Below are positions 33,670 to 43,266 of a stretch of DNA of 64,000 nucleotides, piece after piece. Position 1 is the stretch's first letter. Every line of letters starts with the position of its first letter. Where the stretch lies: positions 62,001 to 126,000 of the forward strand of contig JAPLKI010000007.1 in the NCBI GenBank assembly GCA_026388155.1, given 5' to 3'. The position numbers and the translations under genes were made by a program. A model generated the notes under the pieces. It saw only the letters and a list, made by a program, of their open reading frames with translations, had not been told where the DNA came from and did no database searches. Source of the stretch: Elusimicrobiota bacterium (lineage in GTDB: Bacteria > Elusimicrobiota > Elusimicrobia > Elusimicrobiales > UBA9959).

Positions 33670-36416
33670 AAACCACGTCTCCAGGATACAAAGCTGCGCA
33701 AGTCTCGAACCTGATTTATCCGGTCAGAAAAGTTGAGCTTTTCCGAAGGCTGGCAGACGGCTCCAACTGGGAAGGCACGCCTATTGATATTACCACCGAG
33801 GTCGTAAGGCTTGACCGGCTTTCCTGGAAGCTGGATACAGAAGCCCTCAACGAATATAAGGCATCCAACATCCGCATAGAGGTAGAAAACGCAAAGCGGC
33901 AATGGGACGCCGGATCGGCAGGCCGCTTCGCGGGATTCCAGCGATTCCACTCAAAAATCAGAGTTTCGCTTGGGCTTAAGGTCTCCGGCGCTGATGAGAC
34001 TTTCCCGACCTTCACCGGGGTCATTGAAGACACCATAGAGGACTCCGGCACGCCCACCCTGCAACTAGACATCCAATCAACAGACCAGCTGCTTGAAGAT
34101 GCCGACGCTGACAAAGCGGCTATCCTCATAAGCAATGAACTCCTCGGCATTGGCGATGGCTTAAAAGCTGAGTTTGAACTCGCCAACACACCTGTAGGAG
34201 CTGTGAAGGCTGTGCGCGTCGGCGGCGAGGTAATGCGGCCTGGCACCAGATGGAGCGCCACAGGCCTAAATGATCCGACAAAGACCGCTGTGATTAAATT
34301 TGAGACTGTTCAGCCGCCGCCGGGCGCGGAGGTGCGGGCGGATTATGTGGTCTGGAAACGGGACCAACGCATCCACAGCGTAGCAAGCGACCTCATAGCA
34401 TCAGTACCACAGGTCCAGGCAGCGACGATTGAAACCGTACAGTTTGAGCCAGCCGCTCAGCGCGAGATACTACACACGCAGTTAGTGGATTTCGCCTCTT
34501 ATAGTTTATACCGAGCAGCAGTTGTCTCTGAAGCGGAACCACCAGAGGGCGACGGACAGCTTACTATCAATCCGTATGACACGCAAGCTGAATGGGAAGC
34601 GGTGTTAAATGTTAATCGCATTAATTTCCGCCGAATAAAAGATGGGATTCACCCTAAATGGACTTCGCAATACGAAGGCGACTACGCACCGGCTTTAGAA
34701 AAAGGCACGGTCGACGGCGATTATACATTCCCTTGGTCAGAAACCCTGCCGACGGGTTCGACAGCCACCCTTACCGATAGTATAAGAACGGTGACCCACA
34801 ACGGCGGCGCGGATTACATGCTCTACAACCAGGCCGAAGAGTTCGGGCTCTCAAGATGCGTTTGCGCCAGAATGAGATTCTCAGCAGTCCACGGAACCAT
34901 CACACTGGGAACGATGATTGGACAATCTCCTTATCGAGGCGCACAAATTGAAATAACAGACCTAAACAAAGTAAAAGTTCGGTCTGCCACACTTAGTCCC
35001 GGTTACAATGTGGATCTTACGCAGTTCCATACATTTAGGTTGGCGCTTACTATGACAAGCGTATCGGTTGGGACTTGGACATTATTCATAGATGGCACAC
35101 AGGTTTTAACCGGCACACTGGGGACGCTCTCCGGAGGGACTTCTGGAGTTCGACTACAATCCAGCACTGGAACAAATAGTGCTTTTGACATAGATTTTAT
35201 CCGCTATAACGGCATCAGCCCTACCCCCGCAACAGGGCAGTTAACACTTTGGGTGGATTATGGGATGATATTGTCTGGCATAACGACATTCGCGCTTATA
35301 ACCACCTTAGGGCCGTTCTTCGCAGAGCTGCAAGGATTACCTGCCGGAGCACAGTTTTATTGGTGCTGGGGCAACGACACCTACTCTTACCCGACAGAAA
35401 TGCTTGTGGCAAATGGCGGGAATATCGGGAATTGGACAAATGTTGATTCTCCCAGATATATAACGCTCAAAATTGTTTTAACCGACACACTTGAGTCGCT
35501 CCCTTATGGCGTTAAGCGGGTCTGGCTGCCAGCTATCGCGGTCTCACCGGCAATTGATGGCGGCTCGGGGATAGCTTCCTGGGATACCTGGAAGGCAGCG
35601 GTTATCCCAAACAATGGCACCGTCCAGAGATTTACCGCAGTTGTCACGCCGCTTACGATGTCGGGCTACGGCTACCACCGGGCGCTGGGGCCGAATGACA
35701 CGATAATCTCCGACGAGTTCGCAGTAGCCAACGGCTTTGGGATGCCGTCAAAGATGGCTTTCATTACTTTGCTAAACACCTCTGGTGCAAATCCCCCCGC
35801 GCATACCCTTAGCATTATTACCCTGACCACCAAAGATATCCTTATCACGATGGCGAACTTTGGCAGCCGATCTGTGCTGGATGTAATTAAGGAGTTGGCG
35901 AAAATAGCCGACTTCGATATCGGCCTGGATGGGGACGGGCGTTTCTTTTTCAAAAACAAAACAACGGCAACTGCACCATTGATTACCCTGGACGGCTCAA
36001 ACATTGAGAAAGTCCAAAGCATCAGTCCCGGCTGGGACAGGGTTTATAACAGCATAAGGGCAAACTTCGGCGAGTTCGTTAAGACTGCCGACTCCCAGAC
36101 AGAGGGAGACCCATCGCCCACCTCAAACCAGCGCTTTGGGATAAGGCCGCTGTCCGTCGGCGGCGGCGGAATGCTATTCCAAGCCGACGTAGACCTGGCG
36201 ACTGTAATGGCAAAGCGCTACTTCAGCCGCTACAAGGAGCCCAAGCGCCGGGCAACGCTTACTACCAGGTTTATGCCGGAGATGGAGCTGAGCGACCGGG
36301 TCAGGCTTAACATCCCGGACCCAAGGCAAATCGGAGAGGCTTTCGATGCCAGAATTATCGGCATCGCGCATGACCTAATGAATTTCAGAAGCGAGATGGA
36401 CCTTTTGGAGATTTAA
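33666..36416 (+). CDS. Tail tip/hub protein with inserted lectin-like domain
   Basis: 916 residues. The N-terminal 150 and C-terminal 250 residues resemble tail hub proteins (VVRLDRLSWKLDTEALNEYKASNIRIEVEN; SRSVLDVIKELAKIADFDIGLDGDGRFFFKNK; MELSDRVRLNIPDP ... DARIIGIAHDLMNF). Between them is a long beta-rich insertion with a concanavalin/LamG-like section (residues about 340-515). The hub closes the tail tube and joins the host-contact machinery; the insert probably binds a surface sugar. It directly follows the tape measure. Confidence 0.75.
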   Translation: MKTTSPGYKAAQVSNLIYPVRKVELFRRLADGSNWEGTPIDITTEVVRLDRLSWKLDTEALNEYKASNIRIEVENAKRQWDAGSAGRFAGFQRFHSKIRVSLGLKVSGADETFPTFTGVIEDTIEDSGTPTLQLDIQSTDQLLEDADADKAAILISNELLGIGDGLKAEFELANTPVGAVKAVRVGGEVMRPGTRWSATGLNDPTKTAVIKFETVQPPPGAEVRADYVVWKRDQRIHSVASDLIASVPQVQAATIETVQFEPAAQREILHTQLVDFASYSLYRAAVVSEAEPPEGDGQLTINPYDTQAEWEAVLNVNRINFRRIKDGIHPKWTSQYEGDYAPALEKGTVDGDYTFPWSETLPTGSTATLTDSIRTVTHNGGADYMLYNQAEEFGLSRCVCARMRFSAVHGTITLGTMIGQSPYRGAQIEITDLNKVKVRSATLSPGYNVDLTQFHTFRLALTMTSVSVGTWTLFIDGTQVLTGTLGTLSGGTSGVRLQSSTGTNSAFDIDFIRYNGISPTPATGQLTLWVDYGMILSGITTFALITTLGPFFAELQGLPAGAQFYWCWGNDTYSYPTEMLVANGGNIGNWTNVDSPRYITLKIVLTDTLESLPYGVKRVWLPAIAVSPAIDGGSGIASWDTWKAAVIPNNGTVQRFTAVVTPLTMSGYGYHRALGPNDTIISDEFAVANGFGMPSKMAFITLLNTSGANPPAHTLSIITLTTKDILITMANFGSRSVLDVIKELAKIADFDIGLDGDGRFFFKNKTTATAPLITLDGSNIEKVQSISPGWDRVYNSIRANFGEFVKTADSQTEGDPSPTSNQRFGIRPLSVGGGGMLFQADVDLATVMAKRYFSRYKEPKRRATLTTRFMPEMELSDRVRLNIPDPRQIGEAFDARIIGIAHDLMNFRSEMDLLEI

Positions 36417-38287
36417 TGGCCACCAAAGAGACTTTGAACCAAGCAGCGCAGTTCCAGAATAACGCGGGCACAACCGGCCTGGATCTGACGGCTATACCTA
36501 TAAAACTTCAGCAGACCTTGACCTTTGAACTGGCTGACGACTTTAACGACGGTATAAAAGACCCGCGCTGGCTTTTGGAAACGCCAAGCACCCAGCCCAC
36601 CGAGGCAGGCGGCTTTCTGCAGTTTGCTTACCCCGGCGCCACGCCCACCAGCAACGAGGCGATATTCAATTCCTCGCGCGGGTCCATAGAGTTGGAGACC
36701 CGCTTCATCTGCGAAACCATCTCCAGCAGCATATACCCGTACTCGGATTACTTCGTTCCTTTTGGCCCCGCAATACTGGGCGGCAACATTAATCCGCCAC
36801 ACCTGACGGATGCAGACCGTGAAAGCCGGCTGATATGGGAATGCTGGACCGACTGGAGCCCTTACACGAATTACTTAGCCTTCCTGCCATTTTGCTACGG
36901 GGCCAATGGAGTCCGATACTGGTGGAGCCAATCAACGAATCAATGGATACAAGACCCGGGGGCGGCAATGCGACAAGGGATTTTCTTAAGTAACCCGGCG
37001 AACATCCCTATAACTCTGAAATGCGAAATCAGCGGGCAGGGGATAATAATCAAGGCTTATAAAAACGACAACCCGGCGCAGCTTATTTTCCAGACCGGGA
37101 CCAGCCCCGCAATACGCCAGCTTGATAACTACCACCTGCAGCTCGCTCATGCCGCTAACCTCGGCGGTGGCCGCACCAAGTATGATTACTTTAAGCTCTC
37201 GGGCGCGGTAATTGAACCAAACTCAGGAGAGGTCATTCTACGCCGGACTTACCCCATTAAGACCAAGGTCACCAAATACACGATGAATCGCGTACTGCCA
37301 GCGGCAGGCTCCAAGATAAATATTAAGGCCCGCTCCGGGGATACCCTTGCTGCGCTCCAGGCGGCTCCGTTTAGCGATATAGCCGGGGGCGCTGTCGCAG
37401 GGAATGTGGAAACAGGGGACGTAACCATAGCGGCAGGGCTATTATTCGACATCAAACTTGAGTTCGTAAAAGCCAGCCCAAGCCCGCTGCTGAACTCTTT
37501 TGATTTCACAACGAACCCGCAGGCTGTTGAAGAGGACCAACCCATAATCCTCTCACTGGACGAGGCAGGGCCGGGGCTTGCTATGGTGACCTCCAGCGAG
37601 GAAGGCTTAAGCGAAACTGCAAACACCCGAAAGCTTATGGACGGCGATACCGATACACCGTGGACCTCGTTAAATGCCTCGGACGCGACTTCGGCGACTT
37701 TACAAGTCAGCTTCTTGACCCCGGCTGGAGGTGGCGATGTAAGGACATACAACGCTGTAATTCTGCGGAACACGAATATAAAGAACTTGAGAGTTTATGC
37801 CGGTATCACAACCTTTTTTGATGGCGAGATTCTGGACGATGACGTGATCATTCCTTTTCCAATGGTAACAATGCCGGTCATCCAGCTTGAGGCAAAGACC
37901 ACCAAGGTCCCCAACCAGAACAAGAAAATCGGTGAGCTTTACTGTGGGCAGATACTTGTCGCGCTGCCGAATTTTGATTCATACACGCCGCAAAGAGAGC
38001 TTTTTGAGTCAGGCAGTTTCAGGACTTTGGGGGGAAAGCTGATCGCTTATCGGGGAAAGAATAAATACGCGGGCAAGTGGCGTGTAATGCTGACGGATTC
38101 GACCGCGAAAGACACTGTTGAACTGATTTTCAAGCAAAACCCGCTTCTTACGTTTTGGCCGGAACCCAAAGCCAGGCCACGGGACCTTTTTGACGTCGGT
38201 TGGAAGATTGAAGCCTTGCCATTTGCCTACAGTGATGTGTTTAAGAACGCGGGCCACACCATTGAAGCCGAGGTAACGGAAATATAA
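36416..38287 (+). CDS. Tail fibre-like protein with carbohydrate-binding-like domains
   Basis: 623 residues, start overlapping the previous stop (TAATG). Residues 35-270 form a concanavalin-like beta-sandwich (FELADDFNDGIKDPRWLLETPS opening, YHLQLAHAANLGGGRTKYDYFKL closing). Residues about 385-500 look like a discoidin/F5-8-type domain (TANTRKLMDGDTDTPWTSL ... NLRVYAG). The end is a beta-rich distal module. Likely a receptor-binding component at the tail tip. Confidence 0.72.
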   Translation: MATKETLNQAAQFQNNAGTTGLDLTAIPIKLQQTLTFELADDFNDGIKDPRWLLETPSTQPTEAGGFLQFAYPGATPTSNEAIFNSSRGSIELETRFICETISSSIYPYSDYFVPFGPAILGGNINPPHLTDADRESRLIWECWTDWSPYTNYLAFLPFCYGANGVRYWWSQSTNQWIQDPGAAMRQGIFLSNPANIPITLKCEISGQGIIIKAYKNDNPAQLIFQTGTSPAIRQLDNYHLQLAHAANLGGGRTKYDYFKLSGAVIEPNSGEVILRRTYPIKTKVTKYTMNRVLPAAGSKINIKARSGDTLAALQAAPFSDIAGGAVAGNVETGDVTIAAGLLFDIKLEFVKASPSPLLNSFDFTTNPQAVEEDQPIILSLDEAGPGLAMVTSSEEGLSETANTRKLMDGDTDTPWTSLNASDATSATLQVSFLTPAGGGDVRTYNAVILRNTNIKNLRVYAGITTFFDGEILDDDVIIPFPMVTMPVIQLEAKTTKVPNQNKKIGELYCGQILVALPNFDSYTPQRELFESGSFRTLGGKLIAYRGKNKYAGKWRVMLTDSTAKDTVELIFKQNPLLTFWPEPKARPRDLFDVGWKIEALPFAYSDVFKNAGHTIEAEVTEI

Positions 38288-38337
38288 CCGCGTCAAAGGC
38301 GGACGGAATGCAGTGTATAGCTCAAGAGGAGGTATTT

Positions 38338-38910
38338 ATGAACAAGCCAAAACTAGCGCTGAATATTGATTTATCCCGGTCCAGACCGTGGACCGGCATC
38401 GTCTGGCATCACTCGGCCAGCCCGGACGGGTTAACGCGGGACTGGGACGCCATCCGCAGATACCATATGTCCTACCGGATAGACGGTGACAGCGTTTCGG
38501 AGGGCGATTATAATCGCAGGCTGGCCGCCGGAGCAGGGCAGTCATTTCAGCCGCCTTGGAGCGATATCGCCTACCACGGCGGGACAGAATGGGTAAACGG
38601 CCAGGTCGTTTTCAACTGGGGCAGGCCGCTCGGTCAAATTGGCGCTCATTCCGGAGTCAAAGGAGCCTCAAATATTTACAACACAGACTACCTTGGCCTG
38701 TGTGCCGTTGGAGATTTTGATAAAGCCACGCCTAAACCTGAGCACTGGGAATTTAATCTGCAGCTAACGCGTGCCTTTATGGAAGCCTTCCGCATCCCAG
38801 CCAGTCACGTAATCGGTCACCGTGAGGTATTTGACCGCCTCGGTGTGCCCAGGCAGAAATCATGTCCAGGAAAATGCTGGGACCTGGAACTTTTCAGGGG
38901 GGAACTGTAA
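38338..38910 (+). CDS. N-acetylmuramoyl-L-alanine amidase (endolysin)
   Basis: 190 residues from ATG 38338, strong AGAGGAGG upstream. Amidase_2/PGRP fold: WTGIVWHHSASPDG with the first zinc His, GDYNRRLAAG, IGHREVFDRLGVPRQKSCPGKCWD with the second His and the Cys ligand. It cleaves the peptide side chain from peptidoglycan at lysis. No signal peptide, so it depends on a holin, which is the next gene (1-nt overlap). Confidence 0.92.
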   Translation: MNKPKLALNIDLSRSRPWTGIVWHHSASPDGLTRDWDAIRRYHMSYRIDGDSVSEGDYNRRLAAGAGQSFQPPWSDIAYHGGTEWVNGQVVFNWGRPLGQIGAHSGVKGASNIYNTDYLGLCAVGDFDKATPKPEHWEFNLQLTRAFMEAFRIPASHVIGHREVFDRLGVPRQKSCPGKCWDLELFRGEL

Positions 38911-39245
38911 TGGACAGAATAAAACGGCTTACTTTCGCCCTGGCCAAGAAAACGGCGAACAGCGACTTCGCCAAGAATCTGATGCGCGACATTAAGTCGC
39001 TTCGCGCCCTGTGGAACTGGGTTTATATGGCGCTTTACGTCTGGATTTGCGTCTGGACAGTGCTTTATCACCCCGATGCTATCGCAACCGTGGTTACCGT
39101 GACCGGCGGCGTGGTTTCGGTTATTTTCACCGGCTATGTGCTGACCAAGACCTACGAGCGGATAAAAAACGGGAATGGCAATGGGAACGGCCACGGCCCG
39201 GCGGGAAACTCCCAGGGAGGGGACGAGAATGGCGCAAGCGATTAA
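38910..39245 (+). CDS. Holin-like membrane protein
   Basis: 111 residues. Two membrane segments: WVYMALYVWICVWTVLY (about 36-52) and AIATVVTVTGGVVSVIFTGYVL (about 56-77), joined by a tight HPD turn. The N-terminus is basic and amphipathic, the C-terminus a Gly/Asn-rich tail. Size, topology and position after the amidase fit a class II holin that releases the endolysin. Confidence 0.75.
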   Translation: MDRIKRLTFALAKKTANSDFAKNLMRDIKSLRALWNWVYMALYVWICVWTVLYHPDAIATVVTVTGGVVSVIFTGYVLTKTYERIKNGNGNGNGHGPAGNSQGGDENGASD

Positions 39246-39831
39246 AACACTATGCGGAGCCGTTAAAGCCGCCGCACTATTCATCGTCCGACGGCCCAAG
39301 GACGCGGCTTTCGTCATTTGCGGGTTCTTGTTCGTCTTCATACTCATGGAACTTCGGCATGAGCAATCACACGTGCGGGAGCTGACAGCCAAAACAGAGG
39401 GACTGCCGCCAGGCACCAAGGAAGAGGTGGTCGTATACCGCGACCGCATAATAGAGAAATGGCGCACCGGCCCGGCACAGGTTGAATACCGGGAGCGGTA
39501 TCTTCCGCCAGAAGGACACGTGGAGATCGTGACGAAGGAAAACGCACCGAATAAGCCGCCGGAAGTCGTGGTCAAGGACTGGGGATTTGCGATGCGACTG
39601 GGCGGGGGGGTGGTTTACTCGGACCGGATTTTGCCGATGCTTGATCTGAAGTGGTTCTACTGGAAGCGGTATAGCCTGACAGTTGGGATAACACCGAAAT
39701 TCGGTGGGCTATGTCTCTCAAGGCACATAGATGATTTTACACCATTCTGCAATTTGGAGATCTTCAGTATTGTAGGAATTACCTGGCAGGGCAACAGAGA
39801 CGTGGGAATGGGTGTTCGTATAAACTTCTAA
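39229..39831 (+). CDS. Spanin-like envelope protein (candidate)
   Basis: 200 residues from ATG 39229, overlapping the holin gene by 17 nt, GGGAGGGG upstream. A single membrane segment (VICGFLFVFILMEL, about 28-42) is followed by a charged periplasmic helix/linker, then about 70 residues of alternating beta strands ending in GMGVRINF, reminiscent of an outer-membrane-type C-terminus. An inner-membrane anchor plus an envelope-spanning part, next to holin and amidase, suggests a spanin role in breaking the outer membrane. This is inference from layout. Confidence 0.5.
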   Translation: MAQAIKTLCGAVKAAALFIVRRPKDAAFVICGFLFVFILMELRHEQSHVRELTAKTEGLPPGTKEEVVVYRDRIIEKWRTGPAQVEYRERYLPPEGHVEIVTKENAPNKPPEVVVKDWGFAMRLGGGVVYSDRILPMLDLKWFYWKRYSLTVGITPKFGGLCLSRHIDDFTPFCNLEIFSIVGITWQGNRDVGMGVRINF

Positions 39832-39889
39832 ATATTTTGCGACTATCTCCGTCGTGGGAGAAAAAGCACCATCTATTCTGTGTCATTTT

Positions 39890-39919
39890 TTGTTAAGATT
39901 GTCTTAACATGTCTTTATA
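39890..39919 (+). promoter_or_regulatory. Promoter with dyad before the ParB-like gene
   Basis: TTGTTA (39890-39895), 18-nt spacer, TTTATA (39914-39919). A perfect dyad, GTTAAGA-TTG-TCTTAAC (39892-39908), covers the -35 and most of the spacer, so a repressor could occupy it. The remaining leader to 40058 holds a hairpin at 39963-39984 but no gene. Confidence 0.5.
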
Positions 39920-40057
39920 GGCGCGTTTACTGTTGGTGTGGCGAACGCAAAACTAAGAGCCTCTGCTTGTAAATCACGAAGCAGTCATTCAGATCATTTA
40001 TTTTCGCCTCTTCAAAGTTATTAATGTGTCGCCTGCTATAGAGGGAAGGAGCTACTA

Positions 40058-41179
40058 ATGACAAAGATAAAACCCGTACAGGACAATCAATCCGCACAAA
40101 ATATTACTGACATGAAAGTTGACACACTTCTTCTGGACCAGGACAATCCTCGGCTCGCGTCAGGCTCAAACGCAAAAACCCAGGAAGATCTTCTCCAGGT
40201 GCTTTGGAATGAAATGGCCGTGGACGAAGTGGCTCTGTCAATTGCTGCCAACGGATTCTTTAGAGAGGAACCATTATTTGTTGTTCCAGATGGCAAAGGA
40301 AAATATATCGTAGTTGAGGGAAATCGACGATTGGCGGCCGTCACGCTGCTTCGAGATGAGGCGAAGAAAAAAAAGGTTGGGGCAACAGATCTCCCCACTT
40401 TAACAACGGTGCAGAGAGCGAAGCTCGACACTCTGCCAGTTTCTGTTTACAGTCGCAGAGAAGAACTTTGGCAGTATTTTGGGTTTCGTCATATCAATGG
40501 TGCCAAACCATGGGACGCATTCAGTAAAGCTCAATATGTGGCGGAAGTCCATGAAAAATACAAAATCCCGCTTGATAAGATTGCAAATAGCATCGGGGAT
40601 AGACATACCACTGTAAAACGATTGTATCGCGGGTACAAAATTCTTGAACAAGCCGAAAGCTCAGCAAGTTTTAATAGGGAGGACCGAGTTAGAAATCGCT
40701 TCTACTTCTCTCATTTATACACAGCAGCAGATCAACCAGAATTCCAAAAATTTCTCGGTCTAGACCCAAATAAATCATTGGAACAAAATCCAGTCCCGAA
40801 AGGGAAACTTCCTGAACTAAAGGAGATGATGATTTGGCTCTATGGCAGCAAAGCAAGCGGGAAAGAACCCATAGTAAGGTCTCAAAACCCAGACTTAAAC
40901 CTACTCAGAGAAGTTGTCAGCAGAAAAAATGCTCTAGCAGGGCTGCGGACTGGACTTCCATTAGAAAGAGCTTTTGAAATCGGTATTGGAGATAAACGTA
41001 GATTTAGGGAATCCCTGACTCGCGCGAAAGAAGACCTCCAGCAGGCAAAAGCCACCGTAACCACTGGCTATTCAGGGGAACAAGACCTTTACGACACCAT
41101 TAAAGATATACTGGCATATGCAGAAACAATCAAATCCGAAATGGATGCGAAGGATGGGAAGAAAGCCGGTGGCCACTAA
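40058..41179 (+). CDS. ParB/Srx-domain protein of a defence module
   Basis: 373 residues behind GGGAAGGAG. The N-terminal 140 residues match the ParB/sulfiredoxin fold: MKVDTLLLDQDNPRL, LSIAANGFFREEPLFVV, and the phosphate-binding IVVEGNRRLAAVTLL box. A helical region like the ParB HTH follows (YKIPLDKIANSIGDRHTTVKRLYRG), then a charged helical C-terminus. Chromosome-partition ParB proteins are shaped differently, and no parA is present. Such ParB-like proteins also occur as nucleotide-dependent DNA-binding or nicking components of defence loci. It overlaps the next gene, so the trio is one operon. Confidence 0.78.
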   Translation: MTKIKPVQDNQSAQNITDMKVDTLLLDQDNPRLASGSNAKTQEDLLQVLWNEMAVDEVALSIAANGFFREEPLFVVPDGKGKYIVVEGNRRLAAVTLLRDEAKKKKVGATDLPTLTTVQRAKLDTLPVSVYSRREELWQYFGFRHINGAKPWDAFSKAQYVAEVHEKYKIPLDKIANSIGDRHTTVKRLYRGYKILEQAESSASFNREDRVRNRFYFSHLYTAADQPEFQKFLGLDPNKSLEQNPVPKGKLPELKEMMIWLYGSKASGKEPIVRSQNPDLNLLREVVSRKNALAGLRTGLPLERAFEIGIGDKRRFRESLTRAKEDLQQAKATVTTGYSGEQDLYDTIKDILAYAETIKSEMDAKDGKKAGGH

Positions 41180-42101
41180 AAAAGTTCTGTCTTTTCCATT
41201 GCCCGACTCTCCAAAGGACGTTATTAAATTAGCGGACTGGTTGGAAATTCATGCTCTTATTTCTCCAGATGGCAACGCCAGTCGCGGCGACCTGGAACGA
41301 CCACTCAAACGTGCCTCAATATTTCAATCTGCGACAGGAAATGAATCCAATGATATTGATGAGGCCATCAATCAGGCATTTTTAGAGTTGGAAGAACGAT
41401 TGATCTCCACGGGTGATGGATACCCCTTTCAAATTATTGGCGGCATACTTCATCTCCGGGACAACCCTAGAAATTTCCCCGCCTACATATTTTGCCTATT
41501 TCTGTCCTATTTTAAGTGGACACAAAAGAAAAATGCCAAGATAAACCCATGGAAACTTTTTGAGGAACTCTCTTGCAGAGCAGCCGGACATTATATGCGT
41601 GGGGATGTGTTTTGGTTTGCAGCACGTGGGTCGGGAAAGAAAAATACCGCAAAAAGAAAAACAACACTTTTTCAGCAAAATGTTAGCGGCTTATCCACTC
41701 TTATAGGGGAAGGGAATGGATTCAAAAGTCAACCCACACTAAATAGCCAGGATGACAAGGTCGATTTAGTTGCATGGCGGGACTTTCCAGATAGACACTC
41801 GAGCAAACTGATCATGTTCGGTCAATGTGCGGGAGGCAACAATTGGGCAGACAAAACTGCTGAATTACAACCTGAACGTTTTTGGGATCAGTGGATGCAA
41901 GATGGGAAAGTTAGCCCCCTGATTCGTTCTTTCTATATGCCATATCGAATCCCCCGTATAGCTTGGACATTTCACGCCCGCAGTGCAGGGATATTATTTG
42001 ACCGGTGTCGGATAGCTTACTGGACAAGAAACGCTGAAGATATATTGACCGATAAACGCTATATGGATTGGTGTGGGTCAGTCGCTCCAATCCGACAGTG
42101 A
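41169..42101 (+). CDS. PD-(D/E)XK-like nuclease candidate of a restriction module
   Basis: 310 residues if GTG 41169 is used (GGGAAG 7 nt upstream, overlapping the ParB-like stop); ATGs at 41145 and 41154 are alternatives. The N-terminal part is helical. A nuclease-like core is seen at DDKVDLVAWRDFP (Asp199) and LIMFGQCAGGNNWADK (Gln219, with Lys228 further on). This resembles PD-(D/E)XK restriction-type folds in which the E/QxK position is altered or the lysine has moved. Placed between a ParB-like and a DNA methyltransferase gene, it is the likely restriction partner. Activity is uncertain. Confidence 0.6.
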   Translation: MATKKVLSFPLPDSPKDVIKLADWLEIHALISPDGNASRGDLERPLKRASIFQSATGNESNDIDEAINQAFLELEERLISTGDGYPFQIIGGILHLRDNPRNFPAYIFCLFLSYFKWTQKKNAKINPWKLFEELSCRAAGHYMRGDVFWFAARGSGKKNTAKRKTTLFQQNVSGLSTLIGEGNGFKSQPTLNSQDDKVDLVAWRDFPDRHSSKLIMFGQCAGGNNWADKTAELQPERFWDQWMQDGKVSPLIRSFYMPYRIPRIAWTFHARSAGILFDRCRIAYWTRNAEDILTDKRYMDWCGSVAPIRQ

Positions 42102-42102
42102 T

Positions 42103-43266
42103 ATGAGAAACCGTTTGCACTCCATTTGCCCATATTTTGCCATGTTTCCTGAAGAGTTCGTCCGGGAACATGTGGAAGCGCACACCCACCCTGGCGATTA
42201 TGTTTTAGACCCATTTTCAGGAAGAGGAACAACAATTCTTGAGTCGTTATTGCTTGGACGCAAGGCTGTGGCGGTGGATATTAATCCAGTTGCATATTGC
42301 ATATCGAAGGCAAAAGCTGAGCATCCGAGCCTCGTAAAGGTTCAATCACGCCTAAAGGAATTGAAGACGCTTTGGCTCAGTATGGAGCAAACGCCCTGGA
42401 TACAGCTACGGGACCAAATGGATGAGTTTTTTCATAGGGCTTTTTTTCATAGCACACTGCTGGAGCTCCTTTTTTTACGACAAGAACTTAAATGGAAATC
42501 GGATTCGGTAGACCGTTTTATTGCAGCCTTGGTACTAGGATCGTTGCATGGGGAGCGAGATAAATCGCCCAATTACTTCAGCAACCAAATGCCACGCACT
42601 ATAAGCACAAAGCCCAGATATTCTTTGAAGTATTGGCGCAAGCATAAGCTTTGGCCGCACAAACGCGATGTCTTTGGGATACTCCTAAGCAGAGCGGAAT
42701 ATAGGTTGAATGATACGTGCCCCACCATAAACGGCCAAGTAGAAATGGTCGACGCACGCCGAGTATCAGAAACTTTTTCAGACCTCAAAGGCAAAGTAAA
42801 ACTAGCCATAACATCACCACCATATTTTAATGTAACAAACTATGAAGAGGATCAATGGCTTCGCCTCTGGTTTTTGGGCTATGCACCGAAACCGACATAC
42901 CGGACGATTTCAAGAGATGATCGGCACGGAAACAAAAAAGAATATTGGAGGTTTCTTAAGGATGTATGGCAGGGCATTGCGCCCCTGATGGCTGAAGATG
43001 GAATTTTCGTTTGCCGGATTGGAGCTAAGGGAATAGATCGCGCACGTCTGACCCGGGGGATTAATTCCTCCATTAGAACATCGTTTCCACATGCAGAGAT
43101 AATAGGCACTCCGGCTGTTTCGAAGATCAAAAACCGCCAGACGGAATCCTTTCATCCCAATACGATTGGGTGCTCTTATGAAATTGATTACGTCTTTCAG
43201 CTCGGCAGGTTCTCGGAGCCGGCAAAAAGCACTCCGCATCCTGTATCCCAACTTGCAACCAATTAA
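42103..43266 (+). CDS. DNA methyltransferase of the ParB/nuclease module
   Basis: 387 residues from ATG 42103; GTG 42073 is an alternative. SAM-binding motif I is VLDPFSGRGTT (about residues 34-44) followed by AVDINPVAY, and catalytic motif IV is ITSPPYFN (about 236-243). The order I then IV, with an SPPY tetrad, fits amino-methyltransferases acting on adenine N6 or cytosine N4. The stretch between the motifs is a probable target-recognition region. Next to a nuclease candidate it should protect host sites. Confidence 0.85.
   Translation: MRNRLHSICPYFAMFPEEFVREHVEAHTHPGDYVLDPFSGRGTTILESLLLGRKAVAVDINPVAYCISKAKAEHPSLVKVQSRLKELKTLWLSMEQTPWIQLRDQMDEFFHRAFFHSTLLELLFLRQELKWKSDSVDRFIAALVLGSLHGERDKSPNYFSNQMPRTISTKPRYSLKYWRKHKLWPHKRDVFGILLSRAEYRLNDTCPTINGQVEMVDARRVSETFSDLKGKVKLAITSPPYFNVTNYEEDQWLRLWFLGYAPKPTYRTISRDDRHGNKKEYWRFLKDVWQGIAPLMAEDGIFVCRIGAKGIDRARLTRGINSSIRTSFPHAEIIGTPAVSKIKNRQTESFHPNTIGCSYEIDYVFQLGRFSEPAKSTPHPVSQLATN

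Larger units (their letters stand above)
3588..39831. mobile_element. Siphovirus-type prophage inserted at tRNA-His
   Basis: Contiguous phage modules: serine recombinase, LexA-type repressor, early recombination/replication genes, terminase, portal, protease, HK97-type capsid, connectors, tail tube, tape measure, tail tip, amidase, holin. There is no tail sheath or baseplate wedge gene, so the tail is probably long and non-contractile. No gene in the structural path looks broken. The left border is in or next to the tRNA-His 3' end. The right border may be near 39,831, or as far as about 62,000 if the defence genes are cargo. Confidence 0.92.

Noticed and set aside
39841-39870. Terminator after the lysis genes
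   Set aside because: TCTCC/GGAGA forms a short stem, but on the plus strand it is followed by A, not T. It could only act on minus-strand transcription, for which there is no gene.
39940-40012. tRNA-like stretch with GGCGAA/TTCGCC end pairing and an internal CTGCTT/AAGCAG stem
   Set aside because: The length is close to a tRNA, but the anticodon loop would be 10 nt, there is no D-arm and no TTCRANY T-loop. Best seen as a hairpin in a leader.
40058-41179. Chromosome or plasmid partition ParB
   Set aside because: No parA is adjacent, the C-terminus differs and the gene overlaps restriction-type genes.
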